Assembly (NCBI RefSeq): GCF_016863015.1
Contig: NZ_BOOB01000034.1
Coordinates: 1-64,000, forward strand
Origin: Microbispora amethystogenes
GTDB lineage: Bacteria; Actinomycetota; Actinomycetes; Streptosporangiales; Streptosporangiaceae
DNA: 64,000 bases
Direction: 5' to 3'
Shown: piece after piece, positions 42,526 to 51,480 of the stretch
How positions within the stretch are numbered: position 1 is the first letter of the stretch
How the letters are laid out: each line of letters opens with the position of its first letter
The notes under the pieces: model-generated
Database searches by the model: none
The model's input: only the letters and a program-made list of their open reading frames with translations
What the model was told of the DNA's origin: nothing
Translations under genes and position numbers: made by a program

Positions 42526-43884
42526 ATGAAGCGATTACTCGCGGTACTCGCCGGTGTCTGTGCCGCGGTGCTGTACGCCGCCGTGACCCTGGTGTCCGCG
42601 CAGTCGGCCGCCGCGGCCACGCTGACCGAGGTGACGAATTTCGGTTCCAACCCCGGCAACCTGCGGATGCACCTGTACGTGCCGAACGGGGTGCAGTCGA
42701 ACCCGGCGATCGTGCTGGCCATGCATCCGTGCGGCGGTTCCGGGCCCGGCTTCTACTCGTCCAGCGAGTTCGCGTCGCTGGCCGACCGGTACGGCTTCAT
42801 CGTCATCTACCCGTCGGCTTCCAAGAAGAGCAACTGCTTCGACAACTGGTCCGACGCGTCGAAGGTGCGCGGCGGCCAGACCGACCCGGTGTCGCTCATG
42901 TCGATGATCACCTACGTCGAGAACCAGTATCACGGCGACCCGAACCGGGTGTTCGCGACCGGCAGTTCCTCGGGCGCCATGATGACCAACGCCATGCTCG
43001 GCCTCTACCCGGAGGTCTTCAAGGCGGGCGCGGCGTTCATGGGCGTGCCGTTCACCTGCTTCCCGAACGAGGCGGCGTACAGCCCGGGCGGCAACTCCGC
43101 GCCGTGCGTCGGCAAGACCGCGCAGCAGTGGGGCGACGCCGTGCGCAACGCGAACCCGAGCTACCGGGGGCCGTGGCCGCGGATGCAGCTCTGGCACGGC
43201 ACCAACGACAACGTCGTCGCCTACTCGGAGCTGGAGGAGGAGATCAAGCAGTGGACCAACGTGAACGGCCTTAGCCAGACGCCGACCAGCACGGACACCC
43301 CGCAGTCGGGCTGGAGCCGCCGCCGCTACGCCGACTCCTCCGGCACGGTGAAGGTCGAGGCCTACACCATCCAGGGCGCGGGTCACAGCCTTCCGTCGGG
43401 CGGGATGGCCGCCGTCGCCATCCAGTTCTTCGGCCTCACGGGCACCAGCCAGAGCCCGAGTCAGAGTCCCAGCCAGAGTCCCAGCCAGAGCCCCAGCCAG
43501 AGCCCGAGCCAAAGCCCGAGCCAGAGTCCCAGCCAGAGCCCCAGCGTGACCCCGTCGGACCCGCAGACCGGGGCGTGCCGGGTCAGCTACCGCCCCAACA
43601 CCTGGAACAACGGGTTCACGGCGGACATCACGGTCACGAACACGGGCGCCGCGGTCAACGGCTGGACGGTCACCTGGAGCTGGCCGGGCAACCAGCAGGT
43701 CACCAACGCCTGGAACGCCACGGTGACGCAGTCCGGCACGCAGGTGACGGCGCGCAACGTCTCCTACAACGCCGCGATCCCCGCCGGAGGCAGCACCAGC
43801 TTCGGCTTCCAGGGCACCTACAGCGGGACCAACACCGCGCCGGCCCGCTTCACGCTCAACGGCACGGCCTGCGCCAACGGATAG
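42526..43884 (+). CDS. Secreted CE1/PHB-depolymerase-type esterase with CBM2 (acetylxylan or feruloyl esterase-like)
   Basis: 452 aa. GAGGAGG precedes the ATG at 42526. A signal peptide ends near SAQSAAAA. The alpha/beta hydrolase (about 31-305) of the poly(3-hydroxybutyrate) depolymerase-like esterase family carries GSSSGAM (nucleophile Ser148), LWHGTNDNVV (Asp) and GAGHS (His). Eight SQSP units link it to a family-2 carbohydrate-binding module (CRVSYRPNTWNNGFTADITVTN, seen in parts; GWTVTWSWPGNQQVTNAWN). The CBM points to cellulose or xylan binding. Such enzymes remove acetyl or feruloyl groups; the neighbouring ferulate-type catabolic cluster favours feruloyl (inference). Confidence 0.92.
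   Translation: MKRLLAVLAGVCAAVLYAAVTLVSAQSAAAATLTEVTNFGSNPGNLRMHLYVPNGVQSNPAIVLAMHPCGGSGPGFYSSSEFASLADRYGFIVIYPSASKKSNCFDNWSDASKVRGGQTDPVSLMSMITYVENQYHGDPNRVFATGSSSGAMMTNAMLGLYPEVFKAGAAFMGVPFTCFPNEAAYSPGGNSAPCVGKTAQQWGDAVRNANPSYRGPWPRMQLWHGTNDNVVAYSELEEEIKQWTNVNGLSQTPTSTDTPQSGWSRRRYADSSGTVKVEAYTIQGAGHSLPSGGMAAVAIQFFGLTGTSQSPSQSPSQSPSQSPSQSPSQSPSQSPSQSPSVTPSDPQTGACRVSYRPNTWNNGFTADITVTNTGAAVNGWTVTWSWPGNQQVTNAWNATVTQSGTQVTARNVSYNAAIPAGGSTSFGFQGTYSGTNTAPARFTLNGTACANG
43447..43542 (+). repeat. Eight 12-bp repeats encoding the SQSP linker
   Basis: Units like AGCCAGAGTCCC run eight times in frame with third-base changes. They encode the flexible linker between esterase and CBM2. Confidence 0.9.
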
Positions 43885-43936
43885 CCCCATCGGACACCAG
43901 GTGCGTGCCCGCCCCCGGGCACGCACCACCCGTACC

Positions 43937-44809
43937 TCAGAGGGCGAGGGTGTCCAGGACGGCGGCGGCCGTCTCGGCGGCACGCGGCTGGTAGTCGCGG
44001 GCGAGCGTCTGGAAGACCTGCTCGGCCCGGATCGCGGGCCAGTCCCCGGGCAGGTGCTCGGCCGGCAGGTGCGGATCCTGCCGGACGAGCTGCAGCCAGT
44101 CGGTGTGCAGCAGCAACTGCCGGGCGAGGTCGTCCGGCGCCTCCGGCAGGGGCAGGGAGGCGTCCCACCGGGCGAGGAAGGCCCGGTAGCGGGCGGCGAT
44201 CTGCTCGATGTCGAAGGCCTTGCGGACGAGATCGGCCGCCTCGGTCGGCTTGAACGCCCGGGCGTTCAGCACGGTGACGTGGTCGGCCATGTCGAGGCCA
44301 GGGTCGTTGGAGGCATGGTCAGGGGAGGCGTGGTCGAGGGAGGCGAGGATCTCGGTGACGTCCTTGGCGCCCGGCGCTATCCACAGCCCGCTCTGCAGCA
44401 GGCCGAACCCGCCCCAGACGAGCCGGGACCGCAGGTCGTGCCGGGTGCTGCGCCGGCTGTCCGGCAGGGAGAACCCGACCACGGTCCAGGTGCCGTCCCA
44501 GTCGCGGTTCACCGCCCCGGTCTCCCACACCCGCCTGCGCCCGTCCTCCAGCACCTCGGCGGCGTGCGGGGTCAGCGCGAAGTACATCTTGCGTCCCCGC
44601 CGGTGCCGTTCCAGCAGGTTCCGCTTCACCATGCGGGCGAGCGTCGACCGTACGGCCTCCTCGGAGACGCCGAGACGGGCGAACACGTCGATGACGCTGC
44701 CCGAGTAGATGGCGGTGCGGCGGTCCAGCGCGTAGATCCCGAGAAAGCTGAACATCAACGACTGGGGGCGCATGGAACCCGCCGTCTGGTCGTGGTCGCC
44801 GGTGCTCAC
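43937..44809 (-). CDS. PaaX-family transcriptional regulator
   Basis: 290 aa from a GTG at 44809; an ATG at 44773 (MRPQSLMFSFLGIYAL) is a possible shorter start. The N-terminal winged helix (VSEEAVRSTLARMVKRNLLERHRRGRKMYFALT, seen in parts) and the C-terminal PaaX domain (WTVVGFSLPDSRRSTRHDLRSRLVWGGFG, in parts) are clear. PaaX proteins repress CoA-dependent aromatic catabolism and respond to aryl-CoA thioesters. It is divergent from the SDR-amidohydrolase-MaoC-CoA ligase cluster and is its probable regulator. MarR-type CouR/PhdR fill this place in known cou/phd systems. Confidence 0.92.
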   Translation of the reverse strand: MSTGDHDQTAGSMRPQSLMFSFLGIYALDRRTAIYSGSVIDVFARLGVSEEAVRSTLARMVKRNLLERHRRGRKMYFALTPHAAEVLEDGRRRVWETGAVNRDWDGTWTVVGFSLPDSRRSTRHDLRSRLVWGGFGLLQSGLWIAPGAKDVTEILASLDHASPDHASNDPGLDMADHVTVLNARAFKPTEAADLVRKAFDIEQIAARYRAFLARWDASLPLPEAPDDLARQLLLHTDWLQLVRQDPHLPAEHLPGDWPAIRAEQVFQTLARDYQPRAAETAAAVLDTLAL

Positions 44810-44815
44810 AGCAGA

Positions 44816-44829
44816 AAGCGTAGACGCTT
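44816..44829. promoter_or_regulatory. Perfect palindrome in front of the PaaX-family gene
   Basis: AAGCGT-ag-ACGCTT, a 6+2+6 dyad ending six bases before the GTG start. It may be an autoregulatory site. Confidence 0.45.
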
Positions 44830-44848
44830 CCCCATGGAAGGCAAATCT

Positions 44849-44878
44849 TTGACGATGGTCACATAACTGCCATAGATT
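44849..44878 (+). promoter_or_regulatory. Candidate promoter of the hydroxycinnamate-type cluster
   Basis: TTGACG (44849-44854), 18 bases, TAGATT (44873-44878), about 40 bases before the SDR start. The spacer holds ATGG...CCAT, a possible operator. Confidence 0.5.
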
Positions 44879-44916
44879 CGAACGGCGGCACGCTGCCCAA
44901 TCGAGAGGTGGAGCAC

Positions 44917-45873
44917 ATGGATCTGTCGGGCAAGGTGGCCGTCGTCACCGGCGCGGGCCGGGGCCTCGGGCGCGCGTACGCCGAGGCGCTGGCGGCGGCC
45001 GGCGCGGCGGTCGTCGTGAACGACGTGGACGGCGACTCCGCCGCGCGCGTCGTGGACGGGATCACCGCGAGGGGAGGCAGGGCGGCCCTGGTCGCCGCCC
45101 CGGTCGGCTCCGCCGAGGTCGCCGACCGGCTGGTCGACACGGCCGTGAAGGAGTTCGGCCGGCTCGACGTGATGGTCACCAACGCGGGCATCCTGCGCGA
45201 CAGGGTGCTGTGGAAGATGTCGGACGACGACTTCGACGCGGTGATCGGCGTGCACCTGCGCGGCACGTTCACCTGCGCCCGCGCGGCGGCGGTCCGGATG
45301 CGGGAGCAGGGGACCGGCGGCCGCCTCATTCTCGTCTCCTCCCCCGCGGGCCAGCGTGGCAACTTCGGCCAGACCAACTACGCCGCAGCGAAGGCCGGCA
45401 TCGTCGCCATGGCCCGCACCTGGGCGATGGAGCTGGCCAGGGCGAACATCACCGTCAACGCGATCGTGCCGGTCGCGGCCACCGAGATGACCCGGACGAT
45501 CCCGACGTTCGCCCCGATCATCGAGGAGGCGGAGCGGACCGGCCGGTCGTTCCCCGCGTGGCTGCGCCAGGGCGAGGGCATGGGCACCGTCGAGGACGTC
45601 GCCCCACTGGTCGTCTTCCTCGCCTCGGACGCCTCCGCGGACGTGACGGGCCAGGCCATCGGCATCGGCGGCGACCGGCTCGCGCTCTGGTCCCATCCGA
45701 GCGAGAAGTCGGTGGCGTACACCTACGGCGGCTGGTCGGCCGACGCCATCGCCGCCGCGTGGCCGGAGGGCGTCGGCGCCGAGCCCGAGACGTACGGCAT
45801 TCCCGCACCGAACGTGCCGGACGCGCCCCAGACATCGGACGGGGCACCGGACGCGCCGAAGGGAGGCTCGTGA
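44917..45873 (+). CDS. SDR-family dehydrogenase, 3-hydroxyacyl-CoA dehydrogenase-like (CouN-like role)
   Basis: 318 aa. The ATG at 44917 is preferred over the GTG at 44908 by GAGAGGTGG spacing. The NAD(P) motif is TGAGRGLGRAYAEAL, NAG is VTNAGILRD and the active-site Tyr/Lys is NYAAAKAG. The start resembles peroxisomal multifunctional 3-hydroxyacyl-CoA dehydrogenases. Position first in a cluster with amidohydrolase, MaoC and CoA ligase matches the dehydrogenase that oxidises the 3-hydroxy-3-arylpropanoyl-CoA intermediate (inference from known cou/phd clusters). Its stop overlaps the next start (GTGA). Confidence 0.85.
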   Translation: MDLSGKVAVVTGAGRGLGRAYAEALAAAGAAVVVNDVDGDSAARVVDGITARGGRAALVAAPVGSAEVADRLVDTAVKEFGRLDVMVTNAGILRDRVLWKMSDDDFDAVIGVHLRGTFTCARAAAVRMREQGTGGRLILVSSPAGQRGNFGQTNYAAAKAGIVAMARTWAMELARANITVNAIVPVAATEMTRTIPTFAPIIEEAERTGRSFPAWLRQGEGMGTVEDVAPLVVFLASDASADVTGQAIGIGGDRLALWSHPSEKSVAYTYGGWSADAIAAAWPEGVGAEPETYGIPAPNVPDAPQTSDGAPDAPKGGS

Positions 45874-46754
45874 ACGTCGAGGAGCTTGTCGCGATCGACG
45901 TGCACACGCACGCCGAGGTGTCGGCCGAGGGGCACGCCTCGCTGAGCGCGGAGCTGTTCGGCGCCTCCGAGAAGTACTTCAAGGAACATCCGCGGCCGAC
46001 GATCCCGGAGATGGCCGCCTACTACCGCGAGCGGAAGATGGCGGCGGTGGTGTTCACCGTCGACGCCGAGCACGCGACCGGCCATCCCCGTATCTCCAAC
46101 GAGGAGGTCGCCGAGAGCTGCGCCGCGCACGCGGACGTGCTGATCCCCTTCGCCAGCGTCGATCCGTGGAAGGGCCGGGCCGGCGTCCGCGAGGCGCGCC
46201 GCCTCGTGGAGGAGTACGGCGTGCGCGGGTTCAAGTTCCATCCGAGCATCCAGGGCTTCTCCCCCGACGACCGCATGGCCTATCCCCTCTACGAGGTGAT
46301 CGAGGAGCTCGGCGCGATCGCGCTGTTCCACACCGGGCAGACCGGCATCGGCGCGGGCGTCCCGGGCGGGGGCGGCATCCGGCTGAAGCACTCCAACCCC
46401 ATGCTGGTGGACGACGTCGCCGTGGACTTCCCCGACCTGCGGATCATCCTCGCCCACCCGTCCTTCCCCTGGCAGGACGAGGCGCTGGCGGTCGCCACGC
46501 ACAAGCCGTACGTCCACATCGACCTGTCCGGATGGTCGCCCAAGTATTTCCCGCCGCAGCTCGTGCGGTACGCGAACACGCTGCTCAAGGACAAGGTGCT
46601 GTTCGGGTCCGACTATCCGGTGATCACCCCGGACCGCTGGCTCGCCGACTTCGACCGGCTCGACATCAAGCCGGAGGTCCGCCCGAAGATCCTCAAGGAC
46701 AACGCCGCACGCCTGCTCGGGCTCGGCGGGCAGAAAGGGACGCGACAACCATGA
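45870..46754 (+). CDS. Amidohydrolase-family protein, probable beta-ketoacyl-CoA hydrolase (CouO-like)
   Basis: 294 aa, GTG start overlapping the SDR stop. It is an amidohydrolase-2 TIM barrel with VAIDVHTHAEV (HxH), GFKFHPSIQGF, ALFHTGQTG, IILAHPSFPWQDEA and LFGSDYPVITPD (metal Asp). Decarboxylases of the ACMSD type share the fold, but the gene context (SDR, MaoC hydratase, aryl-CoA ligase) points to the amidohydrolase that hydrolyses the aryl-beta-ketoacyl-CoA side chain in actinobacterial p-hydroxycinnamate degradation. That function is inferred from context. Confidence 0.85.
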   Translation: MNVEELVAIDVHTHAEVSAEGHASLSAELFGASEKYFKEHPRPTIPEMAAYYRERKMAAVVFTVDAEHATGHPRISNEEVAESCAAHADVLIPFASVDPWKGRAGVREARRLVEEYGVRGFKFHPSIQGFSPDDRMAYPLYEVIEELGAIALFHTGQTGIGAGVPGGGGIRLKHSNPMLVDDVAVDFPDLRIILAHPSFPWQDEALAVATHKPYVHIDLSGWSPKYFPPQLVRYANTLLKDKVLFGSDYPVITPDRWLADFDRLDIKPEVRPKILKDNAARLLGLGGQKGTRQP

Positions 46755-47209
46755 CGACATCGGCCCACGGGCTCGACGAGATCACCGCGCTCGCCGGCAA
46801 GGACCTCGGCCACAGCGGGTGGCTGGAGATCACCCAGGACCGGGTGAACACCTTCGCCGACGCGACCGGCGACCACCAGTGGATCCACGTCGATCCCGAG
46901 CGGGCCGCCAAGGGCCCGTTCGGCGCACCGATCGCGCACGGATATCTGACCCTGTCGCTGGTCATCCCGCTGTTCAACGAACTGCTCGACATCCGGGGCG
47001 TGACGATGAGCGTCAACTACGGCCTGGAGAAGGTCCGCTTCCCCAGCCCGGTCAGGGTGGGGGCCAGGATCCGCCTCGCCGCCACCGTGGTGTCGGTGGA
47101 GGAGGTCCCCGGCAACGGTGTCCAGATGCTGCTCGACTTCACGGTGGAGGTGGAGGGATCGGCCAAGCCCGCCTGCGTCGCCCGCGCCGTCTACCGGCAC
47201 TACGCCTGA
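46751..47209 (+). CDS. MaoC-family (R)-enoyl-CoA hydratase-like dehydratase
   Basis: 152 aa hot-dog fold. The ATG overlaps the amidohydrolase stop (ATGA). The hydratase motif DATGDHQWIHVDPERA supplies the Asp/His catalytic pair and GAPIAHGYLTLSL follows. It would hydrate the cinnamoyl-CoA double bond before the SDR step. Third gene of a tightly overlapping trio. Confidence 0.92.
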   Translation: MTTSAHGLDEITALAGKDLGHSGWLEITQDRVNTFADATGDHQWIHVDPERAAKGPFGAPIAHGYLTLSLVIPLFNELLDIRGVTMSVNYGLEKVRFPSPVRVGARIRLAATVVSVEEVPGNGVQMLLDFTVEVEGSAKPACVARAVYRHYA

Positions 47210-47245
47210 TCACGCTGCCTGATCACGCTGCCTGATCCCGCTGCC
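47207..47245 (+). repeat. Three 13-bp direct repeats after the MaoC gene
   Basis: TGATCACGCTGCC twice and TGATCCCGCTGCC once, beginning in the MaoC stop codon. Function unknown. Confidence 0.85.
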
Positions 47246-47353
47246 CTGGCCCTTCATGCCCGTACGGCGTGTTTCGGCGTGCCGAAAGACGGGCGTGAGA
47301 GGGCGCCGCGGGCGTTCCGGCAGGCCGGAGGAGCACCTCTCTCCGGCCCCCTG

Positions 47354-47366
47354 GCCAATATTTGGC
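47354..47366. promoter_or_regulatory. Palindrome next to the transporter promoter
   Basis: GCCAA-tat-TTGGC, a perfect 5+3+5 dyad six bases upstream of the -35 element. A candidate operator for a local regulator such as the PaaX-family protein. Confidence 0.45.
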
Positions 47367-47372
47367 AAAGTA

Positions 47373-47401
47373 TTGACCTCCGTTATCGATCTGCCTAACC
47401 T
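47373..47401 (+). promoter_or_regulatory. Candidate promoter of the transporter and downstream genes
   Basis: TTGACC (47373-47378), a 17-base spacer and TAACCT (47396-47401). It gives the transporter/ligase/oxygenase half of the cluster its own start. Confidence 0.6.
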
Positions 47402-47449
47402 CCGGACAGGAAAGCGACACAGCTCGCTCCCCGGACGAGGAGCTCGGTC

Positions 47450-48814
47450 ATGCCAGAGACACCCCCCAGCCAGACCCAGCCCAGCCAGACCCAACTCCGA
47501 CGCGCGGTGAGCTCCAGCTTCATCGGGAGCGTCATCGAGTACTACGACTTCCTGCTGTACGCCACGGCCTCGGCAGTGATCTTCAACAAGGTCTTCTTCT
47601 CCTCCCTCGACCCGCTCGCCGCGACGGTCGCCAGCTTCGGCACGTTCGCCACCGGCTACCTCGCCAGGCCGCTCGGCGGCGTGCTCTTCGGCCACTTCGG
47701 CGACCGCCTCGGCCGCAAGCGCATGCTGGTGCTGACCATGACGCTCATGGGTGTCGCCAGCTTCCTGATCGGCCTGCTGCCGACCTACGACCAGATCGGC
47801 TCCCTCGCGCCCATCACGCTCGTCCTGCTGCGGATCCTGCAGGGCATCGCCGTCGGCGGCGAGTGGGGCGGCGCGGTGCTGATGTCCGCCGAGCACGCGA
47901 CCAGCCGCCGCGGCCTGTGGGCGAGCTTCACCAACGCCGGCGCCCCGTCCGGAATGGTGCTGTCCACCGCCGTGCTCACCGGCACCGGCGCGGTCATGAG
48001 CGAGCAGGCGTTCCTGAGCTGGGGCTGGCGGGTGCCGTTCCTGCTCAGCATCCTCCTGCTGGCGGTCGGCCTGTTCGTCCGGCTGCGGGTCACCGAGACC
48101 CCGGTCTTCGAGGCCGCCAGGAACGCGGCCGCGCGCCAGACGGCGCCGCTGCTCGACGTGCTCCGCAACCACCCGAAGACGCTGCTGCTCGCAGTGGGCG
48201 TCGGGCTGTCCGCCTTCGTGGCCCAGGGCACGCTCACCACCTATCTCATCGCGTACGGCGTGCGGGCCGGCTTCCCCCGGCAGGCCGTGCTCAACGGGCT
48301 CACACTCTCGTCCGCGCTGGCCGTCGTCGGTATCGTGGGATGCGCGGCGTTGTCGGACCGCGTCGGGCGCCGTCCGGTCGTGCTGACGGGAGCGCTGCTG
48401 ATGGCGGTGTTCGGATTCGTCCTCTTCCCGATGGTGAACAGCGGCAGCACGGCCGTGCTCACCCTCGCTCTCGTGCTGGGCCAGTCGATCCTGCACCCGC
48501 TGATGTTCGGCCCGCTCGCGGCCCTGTACACGGAGCTGTTCGCCACCAGGAGCCGCTACACCGGAGCCTCGCTCGGCTACCAGATCGCCGGGCTCGGCGC
48601 CGGCCTGGCCCCGTTGCTGTTCGCCCAACTCGACGCGTCGTCCGGAGGCGGCGGGACCACGACGACCTCCACGATCATCGCCGCGTCCTGCCTGCTGACC
48701 GTGCTCTGCGTACTGGCCCTGCGCGAGACCAGGGGTCAGGACCTGACCTCGGTCGCGGTGGTCGCGCCCTCCTCCGGCGACGTGCCCGGCGCGGCGAAGC
48801 CGTCCTCCGCCTGA
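47450..48814 (+). CDS. MFS transporter, metabolite:H+ symporter (MHS) type, probable aromatic-acid importer
   Basis: 454 aa, twelve predicted helices. The MHS signature FIGSVIEYYDFLLYATASAV (read in parts), GYLARPLGGVLFGHFGDRLGRK and LRILQGIAVGGEWGGAVLM is clear. MHS proteins import organic acids such as shikimate, citrate or aromatic acids. A transporter next to the CoA ligase matches CouT/PhdT in hydroxycinnamate clusters (inference). An N-terminal SQTQPSQTQ repeat is a small oddity. Confidence 0.9.
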   Translation: MPETPPSQTQPSQTQLRRAVSSSFIGSVIEYYDFLLYATASAVIFNKVFFSSLDPLAATVASFGTFATGYLARPLGGVLFGHFGDRLGRKRMLVLTMTLMGVASFLIGLLPTYDQIGSLAPITLVLLRILQGIAVGGEWGGAVLMSAEHATSRRGLWASFTNAGAPSGMVLSTAVLTGTGAVMSEQAFLSWGWRVPFLLSILLLAVGLFVRLRVTETPVFEAARNAAARQTAPLLDVLRNHPKTLLLAVGVGLSAFVAQGTLTTYLIAYGVRAGFPRQAVLNGLTLSSALAVVGIVGCAALSDRVGRRPVVLTGALLMAVFGFVLFPMVNSGSTAVLTLALVLGQSILHPLMFGPLAALYTELFATRSRYTGASLGYQIAGLGAGLAPLLFAQLDASSGGGGTTTTSTIIAASCLLTVLCVLALRETRGQDLTSVAVVAPSSGDVPGAAKPSSA

Positions 48815-48879
48815 CGCCGTCCCTCCTACCCTTGCTCCTCCTACACCGTCCCTGAGATGACGCGAAGGGGTTGCCACCG

Positions 48880-50415
48880 ATGCGGAACGCCGGACTGGGA
48901 GGCTGGCCCGCCCGCCGGGCCCAGATGAGCCCGAACCGCACCGCGTTCTTCTTCGCGGACCGGCCGGTCAGCTACGCGGAGGTGCACGAACGGACGACGC
49001 GGCTCGCGTCCCGGCTGCGCGACGCCGGGGTGCGGGCCGGCGACCGGGTCGCCTACCTCGGTCCCAACCACGTCGCCTTCGCCGAGACCCTGTTCGCGAC
49101 GCACCTGCTCGGCGGGATCTTCGTCCCGCTGAACTTCCGCCTGACGGCGCCCGAGATCGCCTACATGCTGACGGACTCGGGCGCCTCCCTCCTCGTCTAC
49201 GCCCCGGAGTGCTCGGCGGTGGTCCGCGCCCTGCCCGCCCTGCCGGGCCTCCGTACGGTCGTGGCGCTGGCGTCGCCCGCGCCCGGCGAGACGGAGTTCG
49301 AAAGCTGGCTGTCGCAGGGCGACCCCACGCCGATCGACATCCCGGTGGCGCTCGACGACGTCGCCCTGATCCTCTACACCTCCGGCACCACGGGACGGCC
49401 CAAGGGCGCCATGCTCAGTCACGCCAACCTCGCGTGGAACTGCTTCCACATGCTGATCGGCGTCGACGTGGCGAGCACCGAGGTGACCCTGGTCAGCGCG
49501 CCGCTCTTCCACGTGGCGGCGCTGAACCAGACGCTGCTGCCGACCTTCCTCAAGGGCGGCACATCCGTGATCATTCCGTCGTGGGACGTCGACCAGTGCT
49601 ACGACCTCATCGAGAAGCACCGTGTCACCTGGATGTTCGGCGTCACCGCGATGTTCGCCGCGTTCGCCAGGTCGCCGCGGTGGGCCCACGCCGACCTGTC
49701 CTCGCTGCGTACGCTGATGTCGGGCGGGGCGGCGATCCCGGTCGCGTTGATCCGCGCGTACCAGGCGCGGGGCCTGACCTTCTGCCAGGGCTACGGGCTG
49801 ACCGAGACCTCGCCGGGCGCCACCTTCCTGGAGGCGGGCGAGAGCGAGCGCAAGGTGGGCTCCGCCGGGGTGCCGGTGTTCTTCGCCAACGTGCGGGTGG
49901 TGCGGCCCGACCTGACGCCCGCGGCGGCGGGCGAGCCGGGCGAGGTGCTCGTACAGGGGCCGAACGTCACACCGGGCTACTGGCGGAACCCGGAGGCGAC
50001 CGCCGCCGCGCTCACCGAGGGCGGCTGGTTCCACTCGGGCGACATCGGCGTCCTGGACGACGAGGGCCACCTCCACATCGTCGACCGGGTCAAGGACATG
50101 TACATCTCCGGCGGCGAGAACGTCTACCCGGCCGAGGTCGAGAACGTGCTGTTCGAGCACCCCGCCGTGGCGGAGGCCGCCGTGGTCGGGGTGCCCGACC
50201 AGCGGTGGGGGGAGGTCGGCCGGGCCTTCGTCGTCCCTCGCGCCGGGGCCGCCGTCACGCCCGGCGACCTGCGGGAGTTCCTCCTCTCCCGGCTCGCCAA
50301 GTACAAGATCCCCGTCTACTTCGACATCGTCGACGCCCTGCCGAAGACCGGCTCCGGAAAGATCCGCAAACCCGACCTGCGCGGGCGGCCCCTCGCCGCC
50401 GGCACCGAGGAGTGA
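48880..50415 (+). CDS. Acyl-CoA synthetase, ANL superfamily (probable aryl/hydroxycinnamoyl-CoA ligase)
   Basis: 511 aa. The ATG at 48880 gives MRNAGLGGWPARRAQMSPNRTAF; AAGGGG lies upstream. AMP-binding motifs: YTSGTTGRPKGAMLSH, CQGYGLTETSPGA, DIGVLDDEGHLHIVDRVKDM, ISGGENVYPAEVE and the C-terminal Lys in LPKTGSGKIRKPD. By context it activates a hydroxycinnamate such as ferulate or p-coumarate as CoA thioester (CouL-like); the substrate pocket cannot be read by eye. Confidence 0.9.
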   Translation: MRNAGLGGWPARRAQMSPNRTAFFFADRPVSYAEVHERTTRLASRLRDAGVRAGDRVAYLGPNHVAFAETLFATHLLGGIFVPLNFRLTAPEIAYMLTDSGASLLVYAPECSAVVRALPALPGLRTVVALASPAPGETEFESWLSQGDPTPIDIPVALDDVALILYTSGTTGRPKGAMLSHANLAWNCFHMLIGVDVASTEVTLVSAPLFHVAALNQTLLPTFLKGGTSVIIPSWDVDQCYDLIEKHRVTWMFGVTAMFAAFARSPRWAHADLSSLRTLMSGGAAIPVALIRAYQARGLTFCQGYGLTETSPGATFLEAGESERKVGSAGVPVFFANVRVVRPDLTPAAAGEPGEVLVQGPNVTPGYWRNPEATAAALTEGGWFHSGDIGVLDDEGHLHIVDRVKDMYISGGENVYPAEVENVLFEHPAVAEAAVVGVPDQRWGEVGRAFVVPRAGAAVTPGDLREFLLSRLAKYKIPVYFDIVDALPKTGSGKIRKPDLRGRPLAAGTEE

Positions 50416-50418
50416 CCA

Positions 50419-51480
50419 GTGATCGTCACGGAATTCGCGCGCGACCAGTGGTACGTCGCCGCGTACGGCCACGAGGTGGGCCGGCGGCAGCTCGGCCGTA
50501 CGATCCTGAACGAGCCGATCCTGCTCTGGCGTACCGAGGACGGGCGGGCGGTGGCGATGGCCGACCGCTGCGTCCACCGCAGGTTCCCGTTGTCCGAGGC
50601 GCCCAGCCACCTCGTCGGCGACCGGGTGGTCTGCGGCTACCACGGCTTCACCTACGGCCCGGACGGCGTCTGTGTCGCCGTGCCCGCGCAGCAGCGCATC
50701 CCGCGTACGGCACGGCTGCGGACCTACCCGGTGGTGGAGCAGGACTCGTTCGTCTGGGTCTGGATCGGCGACCGCGAGCCGGGCGACACCCTGCCGCCGC
50801 GCGCACCCTGGCTGGTCGCGCCCGAGTACGCCACGGTGTGCGGCATGGAGCCGCTGAACGCGCGGTACGGCCTGCTCGTGGACAACCTCCTGGACCTGTC
50901 CCACGAGACCTACCTGCACGGCGGGTACATCGGCACGCCCGAGGTGGCCGAGACGCCGATCACGACCGAGGTCGACGAGGACGAGGGCGTCGTCTACGTC
51001 AGCCGGCACATGGACGACGCGGCGTGCCCGCCGTTCTACGCCGAGTCGACCGGCATCAAGGGACGGATCACCCGATGGCAGGACATCGAGTATCACCCGC
51101 CGTGCCTCTACCTCCTGCACAGCCGTGTCGCCCCCGTCGGGTCGCCGCCGCCCGCCGCCGACGGCGCCGACCCGCACGCCTTCCACGTCGAGGTCGTCTA
51201 CGCGATCACCCCGTCGACGGACCGCAGCACCTACGACTTCTGGGCCGTCGCGCGGGACTTCGCGCTCGACGACGAGAAGGTCTCCGACTTCCTCCGGGAG
51301 AGCAACCGGACGGTGGTCCTGCAGGACGTGACCGCGCTGAACACGCTGGAGCAGGTCATCGCCGCCGAGCCGGACCGCTACCAGGAGCTGTCGGTGAACA
51401 TCGACACCGGCGGCCTGGCCGCCCGGCGACTGCTCGCCCGGATGGCCGGCTCCGCCTCCTCGCGGACCGCCGCCCGATGA
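50419..51480 (+). CDS. Rieske non-haem iron oxygenase, VanA-like O-demethylase type
   Basis: 353 aa, GTG start four bases after the ligase gene. The Rieske centre is Cys51-x-His53 and Cys72-x2-His75 (DRCVHRRFPLSE; VCGYHGFTYG). The mononuclear iron site is DNLLDLSHETYLHGG (His162, His167, and a C-terminal acid). Length and layout fit single-subunit oxygenases such as vanillate O-demethylase. Vanillate is the product expected from ferulate through the preceding genes, which supports this role. Phthalate- or toluenesulfonate-type activity is the main alternative. Confidence 0.88.
   Translation: MIVTEFARDQWYVAAYGHEVGRRQLGRTILNEPILLWRTEDGRAVAMADRCVHRRFPLSEAPSHLVGDRVVCGYHGFTYGPDGVCVAVPAQQRIPRTARLRTYPVVEQDSFVWVWIGDREPGDTLPPRAPWLVAPEYATVCGMEPLNARYGLLVDNLLDLSHETYLHGGYIGTPEVAETPITTEVDEDEGVVYVSRHMDDAACPPFYAESTGIKGRITRWQDIEYHPPCLYLLHSRVAPVGSPPPAADGADPHAFHVEVVYAITPSTDRSTYDFWAVARDFALDDEKVSDFLRESNRTVVLQDVTALNTLEQVIAAEPDRYQELSVNIDTGGLAARRLLARMAGSASSRTAAR

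Noticed and set aside
43447-43542. Regularly spaced repeat considered as CRISPR
   Set aside because: Units are 12 bases, contiguous and in frame, encoding an SQSP linker; there are no spacers.
45870-46754. Amidohydrolase considered as an ACMSD or resorcylate-type decarboxylase
   Set aside because: The fold allows it, but overlapping SDR and MaoC genes and a nearby CoA ligase fit CoA-dependent side-chain shortening better. Not excluded by sequence alone.
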